Positions 14,814 through 23,628 of a stretch of DNA of 64,000 bases are shown here, piece by piece. Location of the stretch: NCBI GenBank assembly GCA_964500675.1, contig CAZCNY010000003.1, forward strand, positions 248,001-312,000, in the 5' to 3' direction. Source of the stretch: CAMLJR01 sp964500675 (GTDB lineage Bacteria > Pseudomonadota > Gammaproteobacteria > Pseudomonadales > CAMLJR01). Under the pieces are notes generated by a model. That model did no database searches. It was given only the letters and a program-made list of their open reading frames with translations, and had not been told where the DNA came from. Position 1 is the stretch's first letter. Every line of letters starts with the position of its first letter. The position numbers and the translations under genes are program-made.

Positions 14814-15742
14814 ATGCGGCGCTTTACGAAAATTTGAAAAATCAACTCGCGGCGCAATTGCAGTTTCTGCCCGACAAACCCGAAGAAACACTCGATAGCA
14901 CCGCGCACGCGCTGTGGCACGCCGCTGCGGGTGCACCTGTTTCCGCGGAATTGGCGCTGCAAATGCCGCTGGAAATACTCGACGCGAAGCAGCAGCAGCG
15001 TTTGCGCGAATTGACGCAGCAGCGCCTCGATGGCATTCCGCTATCGCATATCACGGGCCGTCAGCATTTCATGGGACTCGAAATGTTGGCGACACCTCAA
15101 GCGCTGGTACCGCGCCGCGAAACCGAATTGCTCGCGCGCACGGCCATCGACCTGGCGCAGCAAATGGTGGAAGCGGCGCGGCAACTCGGCGCCCAGAAAA
15201 CAGGTGAACAGCCGCCGCACGTTACTGTGATCGATGTCTGCACCGGCTCGGGCAACGTTGCGCTCGCGATCGCGCAGCATGTCGCCAATGCGCGAGTGTA
15301 CGCCGCCGATCTCAGCGAAGATGCGGTGGCATTGGCGCTACGCAACGCGGTGCATTTGGGATTGACGGCGCGCGCGGAATTTCGCGCGAGCGATTTGCTC
15401 GCGGCGTTCGATACGCCAGAGTTTTTGGGAAAAATCGATTTGCTGACGTGCAATCCCCCCTACATCAGCAGCTCGAAAGTCGAGCAGATGCACAGTGAAA
15501 TTTCCGCGCACGAACCGCATCTCGCGTTCGATGGCGGTCCCTTCGGCGTGGCGATTTTGATGCGCCTGCTGCAAGAGGCGCCGCGTTTTGTGCGCAGCGG
15601 CGGCTGGCTTGCATTCGAAGTCGGTCTCGGCCAAGGGCCGGCCATGCTTAAGCGCATGGAAAAAAATTCCGCGTTTGCCGAGGCGCGCGCACTGCGCGAT
15701 GCGGCCGGCGATGTGCGCGCCATTGCAGCGCGGATCGCCTAA
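14807..15742 (+). CDS. HemK/PrmC-like protein methyltransferase
   Basis: 311 residues. It has the PrmC layout: an N-terminal helical domain, then IPLSHITGRQHFMGLEM and the TPQALVPRRETELLART hinge, SAM motif I VIDVCTGSGNVALAIA, and the catalytic NPPY at residues 216-219. PrmC methylates the glutamine of the GGQ motif in release factors. The usual prmC is found beside prfA/hemA; this copy lies within an ACP-ligase-transporter cassette, so it may be a specialised paralogue acting on a small molecule or another protein. It overlaps the MFS gene by one base (TAATG). Confidence 0.8.
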   Translation: MSDAALYENLKNQLAAQLQFLPDKPEETLDSTAHALWHAAAGAPVSAELALQMPLEILDAKQQQRLRELTQQRLDGIPLSHITGRQHFMGLEMLATPQALVPRRETELLARTAIDLAQQMVEAARQLGAQKTGEQPPHVTVIDVCTGSGNVALAIAQHVANARVYAADLSEDAVALALRNAVHLGLTARAEFRASDLLAAFDTPEFLGKIDLLTCNPPYISSSKVEQMHSEISAHEPHLAFDGGPFGVAILMRLLQEAPRFVRSGGWLAFEVGLGQGPAMLKRMEKNSAFAEARALRDAAGDVRAIAARIA

Positions 15743-16998
15743 TGGAGCCTCTGCGCAAATTGCGCGGCATGCTGCCGTATCTGATCGCGATGTTCATGAA
15801 TGCCTTCGTCGATCTCGGTCACAAAATCGTTATCCAAAATACCGTGTTCAAAATTTACGACGGCAATCGTCAGGTCGTGCTCACGGCGATCGTCAACGGT
15901 TTGATCCTGCTGCCGTATATCGCATTGTTCAGTCCCGCGGGTTTTATCTCGGATCGCTTCGCGAAAAATCGCGTGATGCGAATCTCCGCCTGGATTGCGG
16001 TGTTGATTACCGCGCTGATTACGCTGTGCTATTACCAGGGTTGGTTCGTACTGGCGTTTGCGTTGACGCTCGCGCTCGGCGCGCAGGCCGCGATTTATTC
16101 GCCGGCGAAATACGGTTATTTAAAACCGCTCGTTGGCAAGGACCGCTTGGCCGAAGGCAATGGCGCCGTGCAGGCCGTGACCATCGTGGCAATTCTCGCC
16201 GGTACCTTCGTATATTCGATTTTATTCGAGCAGCGTTTCGATCGTTTTGGCGGCGATAACGCGGCGGATATTCTGCGTGCGATCGCACCGCTCGGCTGGT
16301 TGCTCGTCATCAACAGTGCGATCGAATTGTTTTTCACGTATCGCCTGCCGCAGCTTGAAGATGGCGATCCGAGCTTGCGCTTCGTACTCGGCGATTATGC
16401 TCGCGGTCGCGTGCTGCGCGGCAATCTTGCGCCGCTGCGCAAGCGCGCGGTGATTCGCTTATCGATCATCGGGCTCGCGGTATTTTGGGCCGTCAGTCAA
16501 GTCATGCTCGCGGCGTTTCCCGCGTTTGCTAAAGCGTCGCTCGCCATTCACAACACCGTATTGCTGCAGGGCATGTTGGCGACGAGCGGCATCGGCATCA
16601 TCATCGGTTCGATGCTCGCGGCACATTGGTCGAAACAGCATATCGAAACCGGTTTGATTCCGGTCGGCGCGCTCGGCATCGCGCTCGGCCTGTCGTGGTT
16701 GCCCGCGCTGCACTCGATCGCATTGCACTGCGCGAATTTTTTATTTATCGGCGTCATGGGTGGATTGTTCATCGTGCCGCTCAATGCGCTGATTCAATTT
16801 CATGCCGGCGAGCACGAGATGGGTCGAGTGCTCGCCGCCAATAATCTCGTGCAGAACATCGCGATGCTGGGCTTTCTGATTATCACTGCACTTGCCGCAG
16901 TGAGCGGCGTCAGCGAGGTGTTGTTACTGTGGATGATCGCACTCGTGGCGATTATCGGTATGGGGTATACCGTATTCAAATTGCGACGGTCGTGTTAA
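15742..16998 (+). CDS. MFS transporter, LplT-like
   Basis: 418 residues, 12 predicted membrane helices. The start LRGMLPYLIAMFMNAFVDLG and the helix 2-3 loop SPAGFISDRFAKNRVM resemble the lysophospholipid transporter LplT and the MFS domain of Aas-type proteins. LplT flips lysophospholipids across the inner membrane for re-acylation, together with the acyl-ACP synthetase/acyltransferase Aas. Here the partner ligase and ACP are separate genes and no acyltransferase is visible. The transported compound is therefore uncertain; lysolipid import or export of the cassette's product are both possible. Confidence 0.82.
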   Translation: MEPLRKLRGMLPYLIAMFMNAFVDLGHKIVIQNTVFKIYDGNRQVVLTAIVNGLILLPYIALFSPAGFISDRFAKNRVMRISAWIAVLITALITLCYYQGWFVLAFALTLALGAQAAIYSPAKYGYLKPLVGKDRLAEGNGAVQAVTIVAILAGTFVYSILFEQRFDRFGGDNAADILRAIAPLGWLLVINSAIELFFTYRLPQLEDGDPSLRFVLGDYARGRVLRGNLAPLRKRAVIRLSIIGLAVFWAVSQVMLAAFPAFAKASLAIHNTVLLQGMLATSGIGIIIGSMLAAHWSKQHIETGLIPVGALGIALGLSWLPALHSIALHCANFLFIGVMGGLFIVPLNALIQFHAGEHEMGRVLAANNLVQNIAMLGFLIITALAAVSGVSEVLLLWMIALVAIIGMGYTVFKLRRSC

Positions 16999-17102
16999 TG
17001 CCTCTTATCGGCCAATTCCCGTCTTTAAGTGCAGGCATAAATTGCCGAAATGAACGGCCGCAATATACTTTTCATGTGCCATTGGAAAACCTCTGCCGGT
17101 GC

Positions 17103-18110
17103 TTAGATATCGATAACGATCTTGCCGATGTGGGTACCCACCTGAAGGTAATGGAAAGCATCAGCCAATCGTTCAAGCGGAAACGTTTTGCCAATCACGG
17201 GCTTAATATTATTTGCTTCGATCGCGCGCACCATATCGATTTGGTCCCGGCGGCTGCCGACAGTTACTGCTTGTAAACAAAGACGCTTGGCTTGAACGAT
17301 GGCAAATGGCATGGTGTCGATATCGAAACCGCCGACTGCGCCGATGATCGCGATATGCCCGCCGGTGCGAGCGGCGACGAAAGACTGACCGATTGTATGC
17401 GGACCGCCGACCTCGATCACATGTTCAACTCCAATCCCACCCGTTAGCGCCAGCACAGCCTCGCCCCATTTCGGGATCTCGCGGTAATTGATCACATGAT
17501 CGGCACCTAGCGCTTTTAATTGTTCGAGCTTTTCAGCACTCGACGATGTAGCGATGACGGTGGCTCCCGCAGCCTTGGCAATCTGCAATGCGAACAGCGA
17601 GACACCTCCGCTGCCTTGAACCAGTACGCGCTCGCCGGGTTTTACCCTGCCGTTGGTAATCAGCGCACGCCACGCGGTGACGCCGACACAGGTGAGCGTA
17701 GCACTCTCGGCATGTGTCAGCCCCTTTGGCGCATGCGTGAAGTGCGTGGCTGGACGCGTGGCGAATTCGCAGGCGAAACCATCGGCCGGCCCGCCGGGCG
17801 AATTGCTGAGCTCAGCGCGGTCTATGTGATCGCCCAGCCATTTCGGGTGGAAGGTGGAGATAACGGCATCACCGACTTTAAATTCTGTCACACCTTCACC
17901 GACTTCAATAACTTCGCCAGCACCATCGGAGAGCGGGATCAATCCGTCGACGACGGGAAAGAAACCATTAGCGACAAGCCCATCGCGAAAATTCAGAGAC
18001 GCTGCGCGAATTCGCACTTTGATTTCGTTGTGACCCGGCGCAGGCGCTTCGGCAGTGTCGAGATAAATATTCTTTAAGCTGGCTGGTTTGCGGACCCGCA
18101 TCGCTCTCAT
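17103..18110 (-). CDS. Medium-chain NAD(P)-dependent dehydrogenase
   Basis: 335 residues from ATG 18110, preceded by GAGGAG; an upstream GTG (18140) lacks this support. The GroES-like N-terminal domain (residues 5-125) is followed by a Rossmann domain with VLVQGSGGVSLFALQIAKAAG. It lacks the full set of zinc ligands seen in classical alcohol dehydrogenases, so a quinone-oxidoreductase or zinc-free alcohol dehydrogenase-like activity is likely. Substrate unknown. It is monocistronic, convergent with the MFS gene, and followed upstream by a 309-bp non-coding stretch. Confidence 0.85.
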   Translation of the reverse strand: MRAMRVRKPASLKNIYLDTAEAPAPGHNEIKVRIRAASLNFRDGLVANGFFPVVDGLIPLSDGAGEVIEVGEGVTEFKVGDAVISTFHPKWLGDHIDRAELSNSPGGPADGFACEFATRPATHFTHAPKGLTHAESATLTCVGVTAWRALITNGRVKPGERVLVQGSGGVSLFALQIAKAAGATVIATSSSAEKLEQLKALGADHVINYREIPKWGEAVLALTGGIGVEHVIEVGGPHTIGQSFVAARTGGHIAIIGAVGGFDIDTMPFAIVQAKRLCLQAVTVGSRRDQIDMVRAIEANNIKPVIGKTFPLERLADAFHYLQVGTHIGKIVIDI

Positions 18111-18419
18111 TCGATAAATCTCCTCGTTGTTGAGAGCCACAAGAAAACTGATGACATAACGTAGCTTAAAACCATGTCAATCTGAAATGGTCTCTTTTCA
18201 ATTTAAATTTGTCGGATGACTACTATGGCCCAAGATCAGTCTATCGAAATCTAAATGCGCATGTCCGCTCCTATTCCAGAAACTGACATTGAGTGCGAAA
18301 AGGTTGAAAGACCGCAATGGGTCGAAACCAGCAACCTGTTTTCCAAGACTTTTTTAACGTAATCGACATCATGCGCTGATCAGCGCTGCGATTAATTTTC
18401 AGTGCAACGCCGCTCGGCT
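18111..18419. other. Non-coding stretch, nothing recognised
   Basis: About 309 bp between the dehydrogenase start and the end of the diguanylate cyclase gene, both on the minus strand. Short open frames here have no ribosome binding site or domain. It should contain the dehydrogenase promoter, but no clear consensus boxes were found. Confidence 0.5.
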
Positions 18420-20060
18420 TTAAGCGCTGCCAAGCGAAGCCAATACGATGCAATTGCGGCCGCTGCCTTTGGCGGCGTAGAGCGCCGAGTCGGCCTGATG
18501 CACGAGTTCGCGCGAAGTCTCCGTCGGGCCAGGCGTGAGCGCGGCAACACCGATGCTGACAGTCAACGTGCGCGCCACTGCGGAATAATCGTGCGGTATG
18601 GCTGTCGCCGCTAATTCTTGCTGGATACGTTCGGCAATTTTTTGCGCGCTCAATTCCGACGTGTCGGGCAACAAAATGGCAAACTCTTCGCCGCCGTAAC
18701 GCGCAGCGATATCGGATTGGCGCACGACAACACGGCGAATAACGGCCGCAACTTGTTTCAGCGCTTCGTCGCCATGTTGGTGGCCGTAGTGATCGTTGTA
18801 ATTTTTAAAGTAATCGACGTCGAGCATGGCCAGTGCGAGCGGTGTGCGCGCGCGCTGCGCAAGTGCCCAATTGTCGGTGAGCGCCTGATCGAAGCGGCGG
18901 CGATTGGCGAGCCCGGTTAATCCGTCTTGAAACGACAGCGCCTGCATTTCTCGGGTCTGCGCCTGCAACTGTTGTTGTTGCACGTGCACGTGTTGTACGA
19001 GTGCATCGATGTCGCGACTGAGTTCGCCGAGTTCGTTGCGCAGCTTGCTGTCGAGCCGCTGTGTGTAATCATCGTTCTCGCGCACTTGACGCAAATAATT
19101 GCCGATACCGAGCAAGGGTTGCACGAGGTGACGTTGCAGCAGGATCAGCACGCCGAGAGCGCCGATCAATCCAGTGATAAACGAGACGGCGAGGGGTAGC
19201 GCCCACAAGTCGAGATCGTAGCTGCGTTGCGGCAGCGTCAGAATCAGTTTCAGCACGGGATTGTTATGGTTATCGCGCAGCAGCCAGCTCAAGCGATTGT
19301 TATCGTCGCGATACACCGCATCCTCGGCGACGACGGGAGCGGTTTTGTCCGCCGCGGTGAGCGGAGCGAAGACGATGGGGATTTGCGCATTTTCTTTGAT
19401 TTCGTTGCGCAACTCCGCGTCGAAATAGGTTCCAAATAGCAGGTTCGCGTCGGCTTCGCTGTTGCTGTCGCTGCGCATCACGCTGGCGATGGCGAAGAGC
19501 AACGGGCCATCGGCGGTATTGACAAAGCCGCTGTCGAATATCGGCGCGCGCGGACGCACCTTGCTCAAATCGATGAGGTAAGGCGACAGTGCGGCAAGCG
19601 GTATTGGTTTGTCGACAAACTTGGCTTGCTGTTCGTCGATCACGCGCTGTTCGATGATGCGGTTATTGCGATCGAGCAATGCGACGATGTCGATGTTGAA
19701 ATTCGTCAGCGTATCGAGCGGAAAACCGCTTTCAAAAAAACGTTTGTTGAAAAAATGACTGTTGTACGCATTGCTGTTGAAAACGCTGCCTTCGGATTTA
19801 TCGGCAAATTCGTACATGCCATCCCAAATGGCGTCTTTGTACGCGAGGGTGACCAATTGCAATTTTTTGGCATCGATCGCCAGTAGCACCCGGCGCAAAT
19901 CCTTGTGATCGCTTTGAGCTTCCATTTCGCGCAGTTTTGGCAGCACGAACCAGTAACGCGTGGCCACTGCCGCGGCGAGGCTCAGGGTCAGCAAACCGGC
20001 AGCGACGGCCAGAATGAGTGGCAGCAGTCGCAGGTTCAGCAGATTGCGCGTGCCCGGCAA
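18420..20060 (-). CDS. Membrane diguanylate cyclase with CHASE4-like sensor
   Basis: About 546 residues from a TTG at 20060 (start uncertain; later starts would lose the first membrane helix). Order: transmembrane helix (about 9-35), periplasmic CHASE4-like sensor (about 40-270, KLQLVTLAYKDAIWDGMYEF), second helix (about 285-310), HAMP-like linker with coiled coil (QHVHVQQQQLQAQTREMQAL), and a GGDEF domain. The active site reads RYGGEEFAILL, intact, and RQSD five residues before it is the product-inhibition I-site. It should make cyclic di-GMP in response to an unknown periplasmic signal. It starts six bases after the glutathione peroxidase gene, so the two form an operon. Confidence 0.9.
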   Translation of the reverse strand: MPGTRNLLNLRLLPLILAVAAGLLTLSLAAAVATRYWFVLPKLREMEAQSDHKDLRRVLLAIDAKKLQLVTLAYKDAIWDGMYEFADKSEGSVFNSNAYNSHFFNKRFFESGFPLDTLTNFNIDIVALLDRNNRIIEQRVIDEQQAKFVDKPIPLAALSPYLIDLSKVRPRAPIFDSGFVNTADGPLLFAIASVMRSDSNSEADANLLFGTYFDAELRNEIKENAQIPIVFAPLTAADKTAPVVAEDAVYRDDNNRLSWLLRDNHNNPVLKLILTLPQRSYDLDLWALPLAVSFITGLIGALGVLILLQRHLVQPLLGIGNYLRQVRENDDYTQRLDSKLRNELGELSRDIDALVQHVHVQQQQLQAQTREMQALSFQDGLTGLANRRRFDQALTDNWALAQRARTPLALAMLDVDYFKNYNDHYGHQHGDEALKQVAAVIRRVVVRQSDIAARYGGEEFAILLPDTSELSAQKIAERIQQELAATAIPHDYSAVARTLTVSIGVAALTPGPTETSRELVHQADSALYAAKGSGRNCIVLASLGSA

Positions 20061-20066
20061 GGCGTG

Positions 20067-20549
20067 TTAACCCAGCGCAGCTGCGATGGCCTTTTCAATC
20101 TTTTCAGGTTTGGTGGCTGGCGCAAAGCGCGCGACCACATCGCCGTTGCGATTGATCAGGAACTTGGTGAAATTCCATTTGATCTTCTGACTGCCGAATA
20201 CGCCCGGCGCAGCCTGCTTTAAGTGCTGGAACAGCGGATGCGTGGCCGGTCCGTTGACATCGATTTTTGCGAACATTGGAAAGCTCACACCGTAATTGAG
20301 CTGACAGAATTGTTCGATTTCGGCATTGCCGGCGGGATCCTGTTGCGCGAATTGATTGCAGGGAAAGCCGAGAACCGAAAAACCGCGATCGCGGTATTTC
20401 TCGTACAATTTTTCCAGGCCATCGAATTGCGGCGTGAGACCGCATTTGCTCGCGGTATTCACAATGAGCAGCACCTGTCCGCGGTAATTTTCTAGCGCTA
20501 CCGAATTGCCTTTGATATTGGACGCGTCAAAGTTGTAAATACTGGTCAT
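20067..20549 (-). CDS. Glutathione peroxidase-family thiol peroxidase
   Basis: 160 residues from ATG 20549. It reduces hydroperoxides using a thioredoxin or glutathione partner. NTASKCGLTPQF carries the peroxidatic Cys (residue 36, where animal enzymes have selenocysteine); GFPCNQFAQQDPAG carries the resolving-Cys region and catalytic Gln; KWNFTKFLI supplies the Trp and Asn of the tetrad. In bacteria such BtuE/BsaA-type enzymes protect against lipid peroxides. The neighbouring desaturase makes oxidisable unsaturated lipids, which may explain the location. Confidence 0.93.
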   Translation of the reverse strand: MTSIYNFDASNIKGNSVALENYRGQVLLIVNTASKCGLTPQFDGLEKLYEKYRDRGFSVLGFPCNQFAQQDPAGNAEIEQFCQLNYGVSFPMFAKIDVNGPATHPLFQHLKQAAPGVFGSQKIKWNFTKFLINRNGDVVARFAPATKPEKIEKAIAAALG

Positions 20550-20710
20550 CGCAATGCTGTTCCAGATCAGTGAAGGGGTTGAGTTGAGTGCGTGCAGGCG
20601 CATAGTAGCGCATTGCCGGAGCCGTCGCGAGCAAACGCGTGCGGTGCTCGCTTCAATGCGGGTCGATATCGCGCTGCGCTTAAGACGTTAGTTGCAACGG
20701 GTGGGGGCAC

Positions 20711-20758
20711 GCGCCGGCAAGGCGCGCATGAGTTTGCACCGGCAACGTGCGCCGGTGC
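20711..20758. repeat. Twin GC-rich hairpins
   Basis: Two adjacent hairpins share a CCGGCAA core: GCGCC-GGCAA-GGCGC (20711-20725) and GCACCGGC-AACGTGC-GCCGGTGC (20736-20758). They follow the desaturase gene on the minus strand without a U-tract. They look like a REP-type element or a processed-mRNA end rather than a classical terminator. Confidence 0.45.
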
Positions 20759-20782
20759 GTCATTACTTAAATTGCCGTGCGA

Positions 20783-21928
20783 TTACACAAGTTGCAATGT
20801 GAGTTGATGCAACCTTTTGCGTTGCAGCTTGAGCGCGTATTCGAGTTCCTCTAGACGCGAGCTGATTGTGGTCTGGCGCCATTTCTGCTGTAGCTGCGCG
20901 GTTTTTTCGGCGAGCTGCATGCGCTTCTGCTCGTACCATTGTTGGCGCAGGGCATTCCATTCATGCAGGCTGGCGAGAAAATGCTGATACTCGCGTTCGA
21001 GGTGTTCGCGCCAGACATCGGCATTCGTCGCATTCGCGAGACGGTGCTGCGCGCGTTTGAATTGCATGTCGAGCAGCGCTTTTTGAATTTTGAAATCGGG
21101 CACACGATTGAGATTGCGTGCCAAGCCGCACCAGCGCGCGGCATTGATGAACCATTTGGTGGGGTCAAACTGCCACCAGCGCACGCCGTTGCGGTAATCG
21201 ATTTGGAACAGGTGATGAAAATTGTGATAGCCCTCGCCATAAGTGACGAGCGCCAGCCAAAAATTATCGCGTGCCGTGTTGTCGTCGGTATACGGCTGTT
21301 TGCCCCAAATGTGCGCGAGCGAATTGATGAAAAACGTGACGTGATGGTTGACGACGAGACGCAAAAATCCCATCAGCAACAAATAGCCCCAGATGTCGTC
21401 TGCAATTGCGCCAATGCACAGTGGCGGCACCAAGTTCGCGGCAATCGCAAGCGGCGCGTAGTGTTTGTGTTGCCACATCACAATCGGATCGCGCTGCAAA
21501 TCGGCGACGTTGTTGAAGTCGAGTTTGCCCGTTGGATAGTCGCGCAGCATCCAGCCGATATGCGAGAACCAGAATCCGCGTCGCGCCGAATAGGGATCGT
21601 TCGCGTTGTCATCGACATGACGATGATGGCGGCGATGGCCGGACGCCCACACCAAAATGCTGTTCTGTGTGGCGGCGGCGCCACACAGCGCAAAAAACCA
21701 TTTCAGCAGCGGCTGTGCCGCATAAGTATTGTGCGCGAACAGGCGATGATAACCTGCGGTGATCGACAGTCCATTGCACGCCAAAAACAACCCGAAGGCG
21801 AGCCAATTACCCCAGCTGTAGCCATGCGTAAAGCCGTACCAGGGGACGAGCGTAATCGCGACAATAAACGTGCCGGTCAGAACGGTTGCGGGCAGCCACA
21901 TGATCGGCGGTTTGGCGGTGTTGGGCAT
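20783..21928 (-). CDS. Membrane fatty acid desaturase with coiled-coil tail
   Basis: 381 residues. It introduces a double bond into acyl chains (delta-9 acyl-CoA/lipid desaturase family) using a di-iron centre at the inner membrane. The three histidine boxes are present: HRLFAH (61-66), HRRHH (98-102) and HNFHH (235-239), with hydrophobic helices at 10-30, 40-60, 75-95 and 160-200. The last 115 residues are soluble, Arg/Gln/Glu-rich and predicted helical (LHEWNALRQQWYEQKRMQL), a coiled-coil extension that the short core enzymes lack. The start is ATG 21928. An electron donor is not encoded nearby. Confidence 0.9.
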   Translation of the reverse strand: MPNTAKPPIMWLPATVLTGTFIVAITLVPWYGFTHGYSWGNWLAFGLFLACNGLSITAGYHRLFAHNTYAAQPLLKWFFALCGAAATQNSILVWASGHRRHHRHVDDNANDPYSARRGFWFSHIGWMLRDYPTGKLDFNNVADLQRDPIVMWQHKHYAPLAIAANLVPPLCIGAIADDIWGYLLLMGFLRLVVNHHVTFFINSLAHIWGKQPYTDDNTARDNFWLALVTYGEGYHNFHHLFQIDYRNGVRWWQFDPTKWFINAARWCGLARNLNRVPDFKIQKALLDMQFKRAQHRLANATNADVWREHLEREYQHFLASLHEWNALRQQWYEQKRMQLAEKTAQLQQKWRQTTISSRLEELEYALKLQRKRLHQLTLQLV

Positions 21929-22118
21929 GGTAAACGGTTCTCTAACAGTCAGTGCTGGTCAACGTTTCGATGGTAGACCAATTTCCATGAGCGGCCTAGT
22001 TCGGAAAAATACGCACCACGCTATTTGGCTGGCGAGCGCCCGACCTTTAGCCGCACCTTCGGCGATGGCATCGACCGCGCATAACGCGATGCGGTTCGTG
22101 GTCATACGCTGTTCGCGG

Positions 22119-23114
22119 TCAAATGTTGGGGCTCGGTAATTCCAGCGCGTGGCAAATCGTCGCGGCATTGATCTCGACGCAGGTGCGGCCAGCGCTAATC
22201 GCCTCTGCGGCGCGATGGTATTCAAGCAGGCCGATGTGAGCGACGTGCGGCAACAACATCACGTCGGGCGGTTCGCCCGCCAGCCGGCTGCGTGTGATGC
22301 GATCCTGCATGATCGTGATCGCACTCTGCATGACTTCGAGCGTAGCGGGGCGTTCCTGGCGGTCAGACCACTGTTCTTGATAATCGGACAAGAGTCGGCG
22401 GATCGGATTGGCGGCACCGCGCAACGCGCTGCCGAGGCGGCCGAGCAAATTGGGGTTTTCGCTATTTTCTTCTTCGTCTTCGGGTTGCTCGTCTTCCTCG
22501 AGGGTCAATTGCAGCTGCGTGGTCGAGCGTCGCATCAGCGTACTTGGATTGACTGCGATGACAAGATCGGCCCCCAATGCACGACAAACCGAGACGGGCA
22601 CGGGATTTACCAGGGCGCCATCGACGAGCCAGCGGCCGCGTTCAAGTACGGGAGTGATCATGCCTGGAATCGCGATCGACGCGCGTACGGCATCCCAGAG
22701 CGATCCGTCCTGCAGCCAGATTTCGCGCCCTGTGCGCAGATCGGTAGCGATTGCTGCGAAGGCTTTGTTCAAGCTGCTGATATCGGGGTTGCCGTGACTC
22801 TTGCTGAGGTGTTCGATCAGCGCCGTGGCTTCTGCCACCCCGCCTCGCGCCAGCGGCCGGATGCCGAGGTAGCGCAGCACATCGCGAGTGCCGAGCGCGC
22901 TGACCCAGGTCGCGAATTCGTGCAGCTGCCCGGTAACATAACTGGCGCCGACCAATGCGCCGATCGAACAACCGCAGATGATATGCGGTTCAATGCCCAT
23001 TCTCTGCAGGGCTTGCAGTACGCCGATATGTGCAATGCCGCGCGCGGAGCCGGCGCCCAGCGCAATGCCGATTTTTTTATCGCCAAGCGCCGCGGAGCGA
23101 TTAACTGTGTGCAT
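22119..23114 (-). CDS. Patatin-like phospholipase, RssA type
   Basis: 331 residues. Catalytic dyad of the patatin fold: oxyanion loop LGAGSARGIAHIGVL (residues 19-33), nucleophile Ser50 in GCSIG, and Asp165 in VDGALVNPVP. Members hydrolyse lysophospholipids or other acyl esters in the cytosol or at the membrane. Between residues about 205 and 225 there is an acidic insert (LEEDEQPEDEEENSENPN), followed by a basic helix, not typical of the compact RssA. It is probably monocistronic; the 190 bp downstream hold no gene. Confidence 0.87.
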   Translation of the reverse strand: MHTVNRSAALGDKKIGIALGAGSARGIAHIGVLQALQRMGIEPHIICGCSIGALVGASYVTGQLHEFATWVSALGTRDVLRYLGIRPLARGGVAEATALIEHLSKSHGNPDISSLNKAFAAIATDLRTGREIWLQDGSLWDAVRASIAIPGMITPVLERGRWLVDGALVNPVPVSVCRALGADLVIAVNPSTLMRRSTTQLQLTLEEDEQPEDEEENSENPNLLGRLGSALRGAANPIRRLLSDYQEQWSDRQERPATLEVMQSAITIMQDRITRSRLAGEPPDVMLLPHVAHIGLLEYHRAAEAISAGRTCVEINAATICHALELPSPNI

Positions 23115-23206
23115 CGATCAAAGTCCCGAGAAGCGATTTACAGCAAAAGGACTTTTACCTTGTTTTGCGGCATCGACGCAATCACGCTTAGCTTAAAGCG
23201 CGCAAA

Positions 23207-23485
23207 TTATGGTGTAGCTTCCTCCACCAACAGGGCGCGTTCAGCGTCATCGAGGAGACGTTGTTTTTCGGTGTCGTCGAGTTGTGTCCAATGCAAATCG
23301 AGCAGTGCGCAGTGCAGAGAGTAAAGGAGTACTTTGGAAACCTTGATGCCGCGTTGGCGAATGCGATTGTACGCTTCGATTGCGCCAACGCGCGCGAGAT
23401 CGTCACCGCTATGAATGCCGATCGCGAGCAGCCAGTTGACAGAGGTGTTGCCTAAATTCTTCAATGCCATCAAATCAGTTTGCAT
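23207..23485 (-). CDS. TfoX/Sxy C-terminal-domain protein
   Basis: 92 residues from ATG 23485 (a GTG at 23524 would add 13 residues). It opens MQTDLMALKNLGNTSVNWLL, the helix-hairpin-like start of the TfoX C-terminal domain (PF04994), and ends with an acidic helix. In Sxy/TfoX this domain accompanies a regulatory N-terminal domain that controls competence; stand-alone versions like this one are common and of unknown role. The N-terminal TfoX domain is absent. Confidence 0.75.
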   Translation of the reverse strand: MQTDLMALKNLGNTSVNWLLAIGIHSGDDLARVGAIEAYNRIRQRGIKVSKVLLYSLHCALLDLHWTQLDDTEKQRLLDDAERALLVEEATP

Positions 23486-23628
23486 GGTTGAGACTTCAAT
23501 TTGCGGATCACCGGAGCGGTTCACTCGTTGTTGGTTGGAGTTTTTATGTCAACCGATACTATTTTTACCAAATTATTATGTTAAAACCCGTAAGATGTCG
23601 CAAACAGTTTGCGTAAGAAATAACTGAA

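Noticed and set aside
18271..18453. 60-codon minus-strand frame downstream of the dehydrogenase
   Set aside because: No ribosome binding site or domain, and it overlaps the end of the diguanylate cyclase gene.
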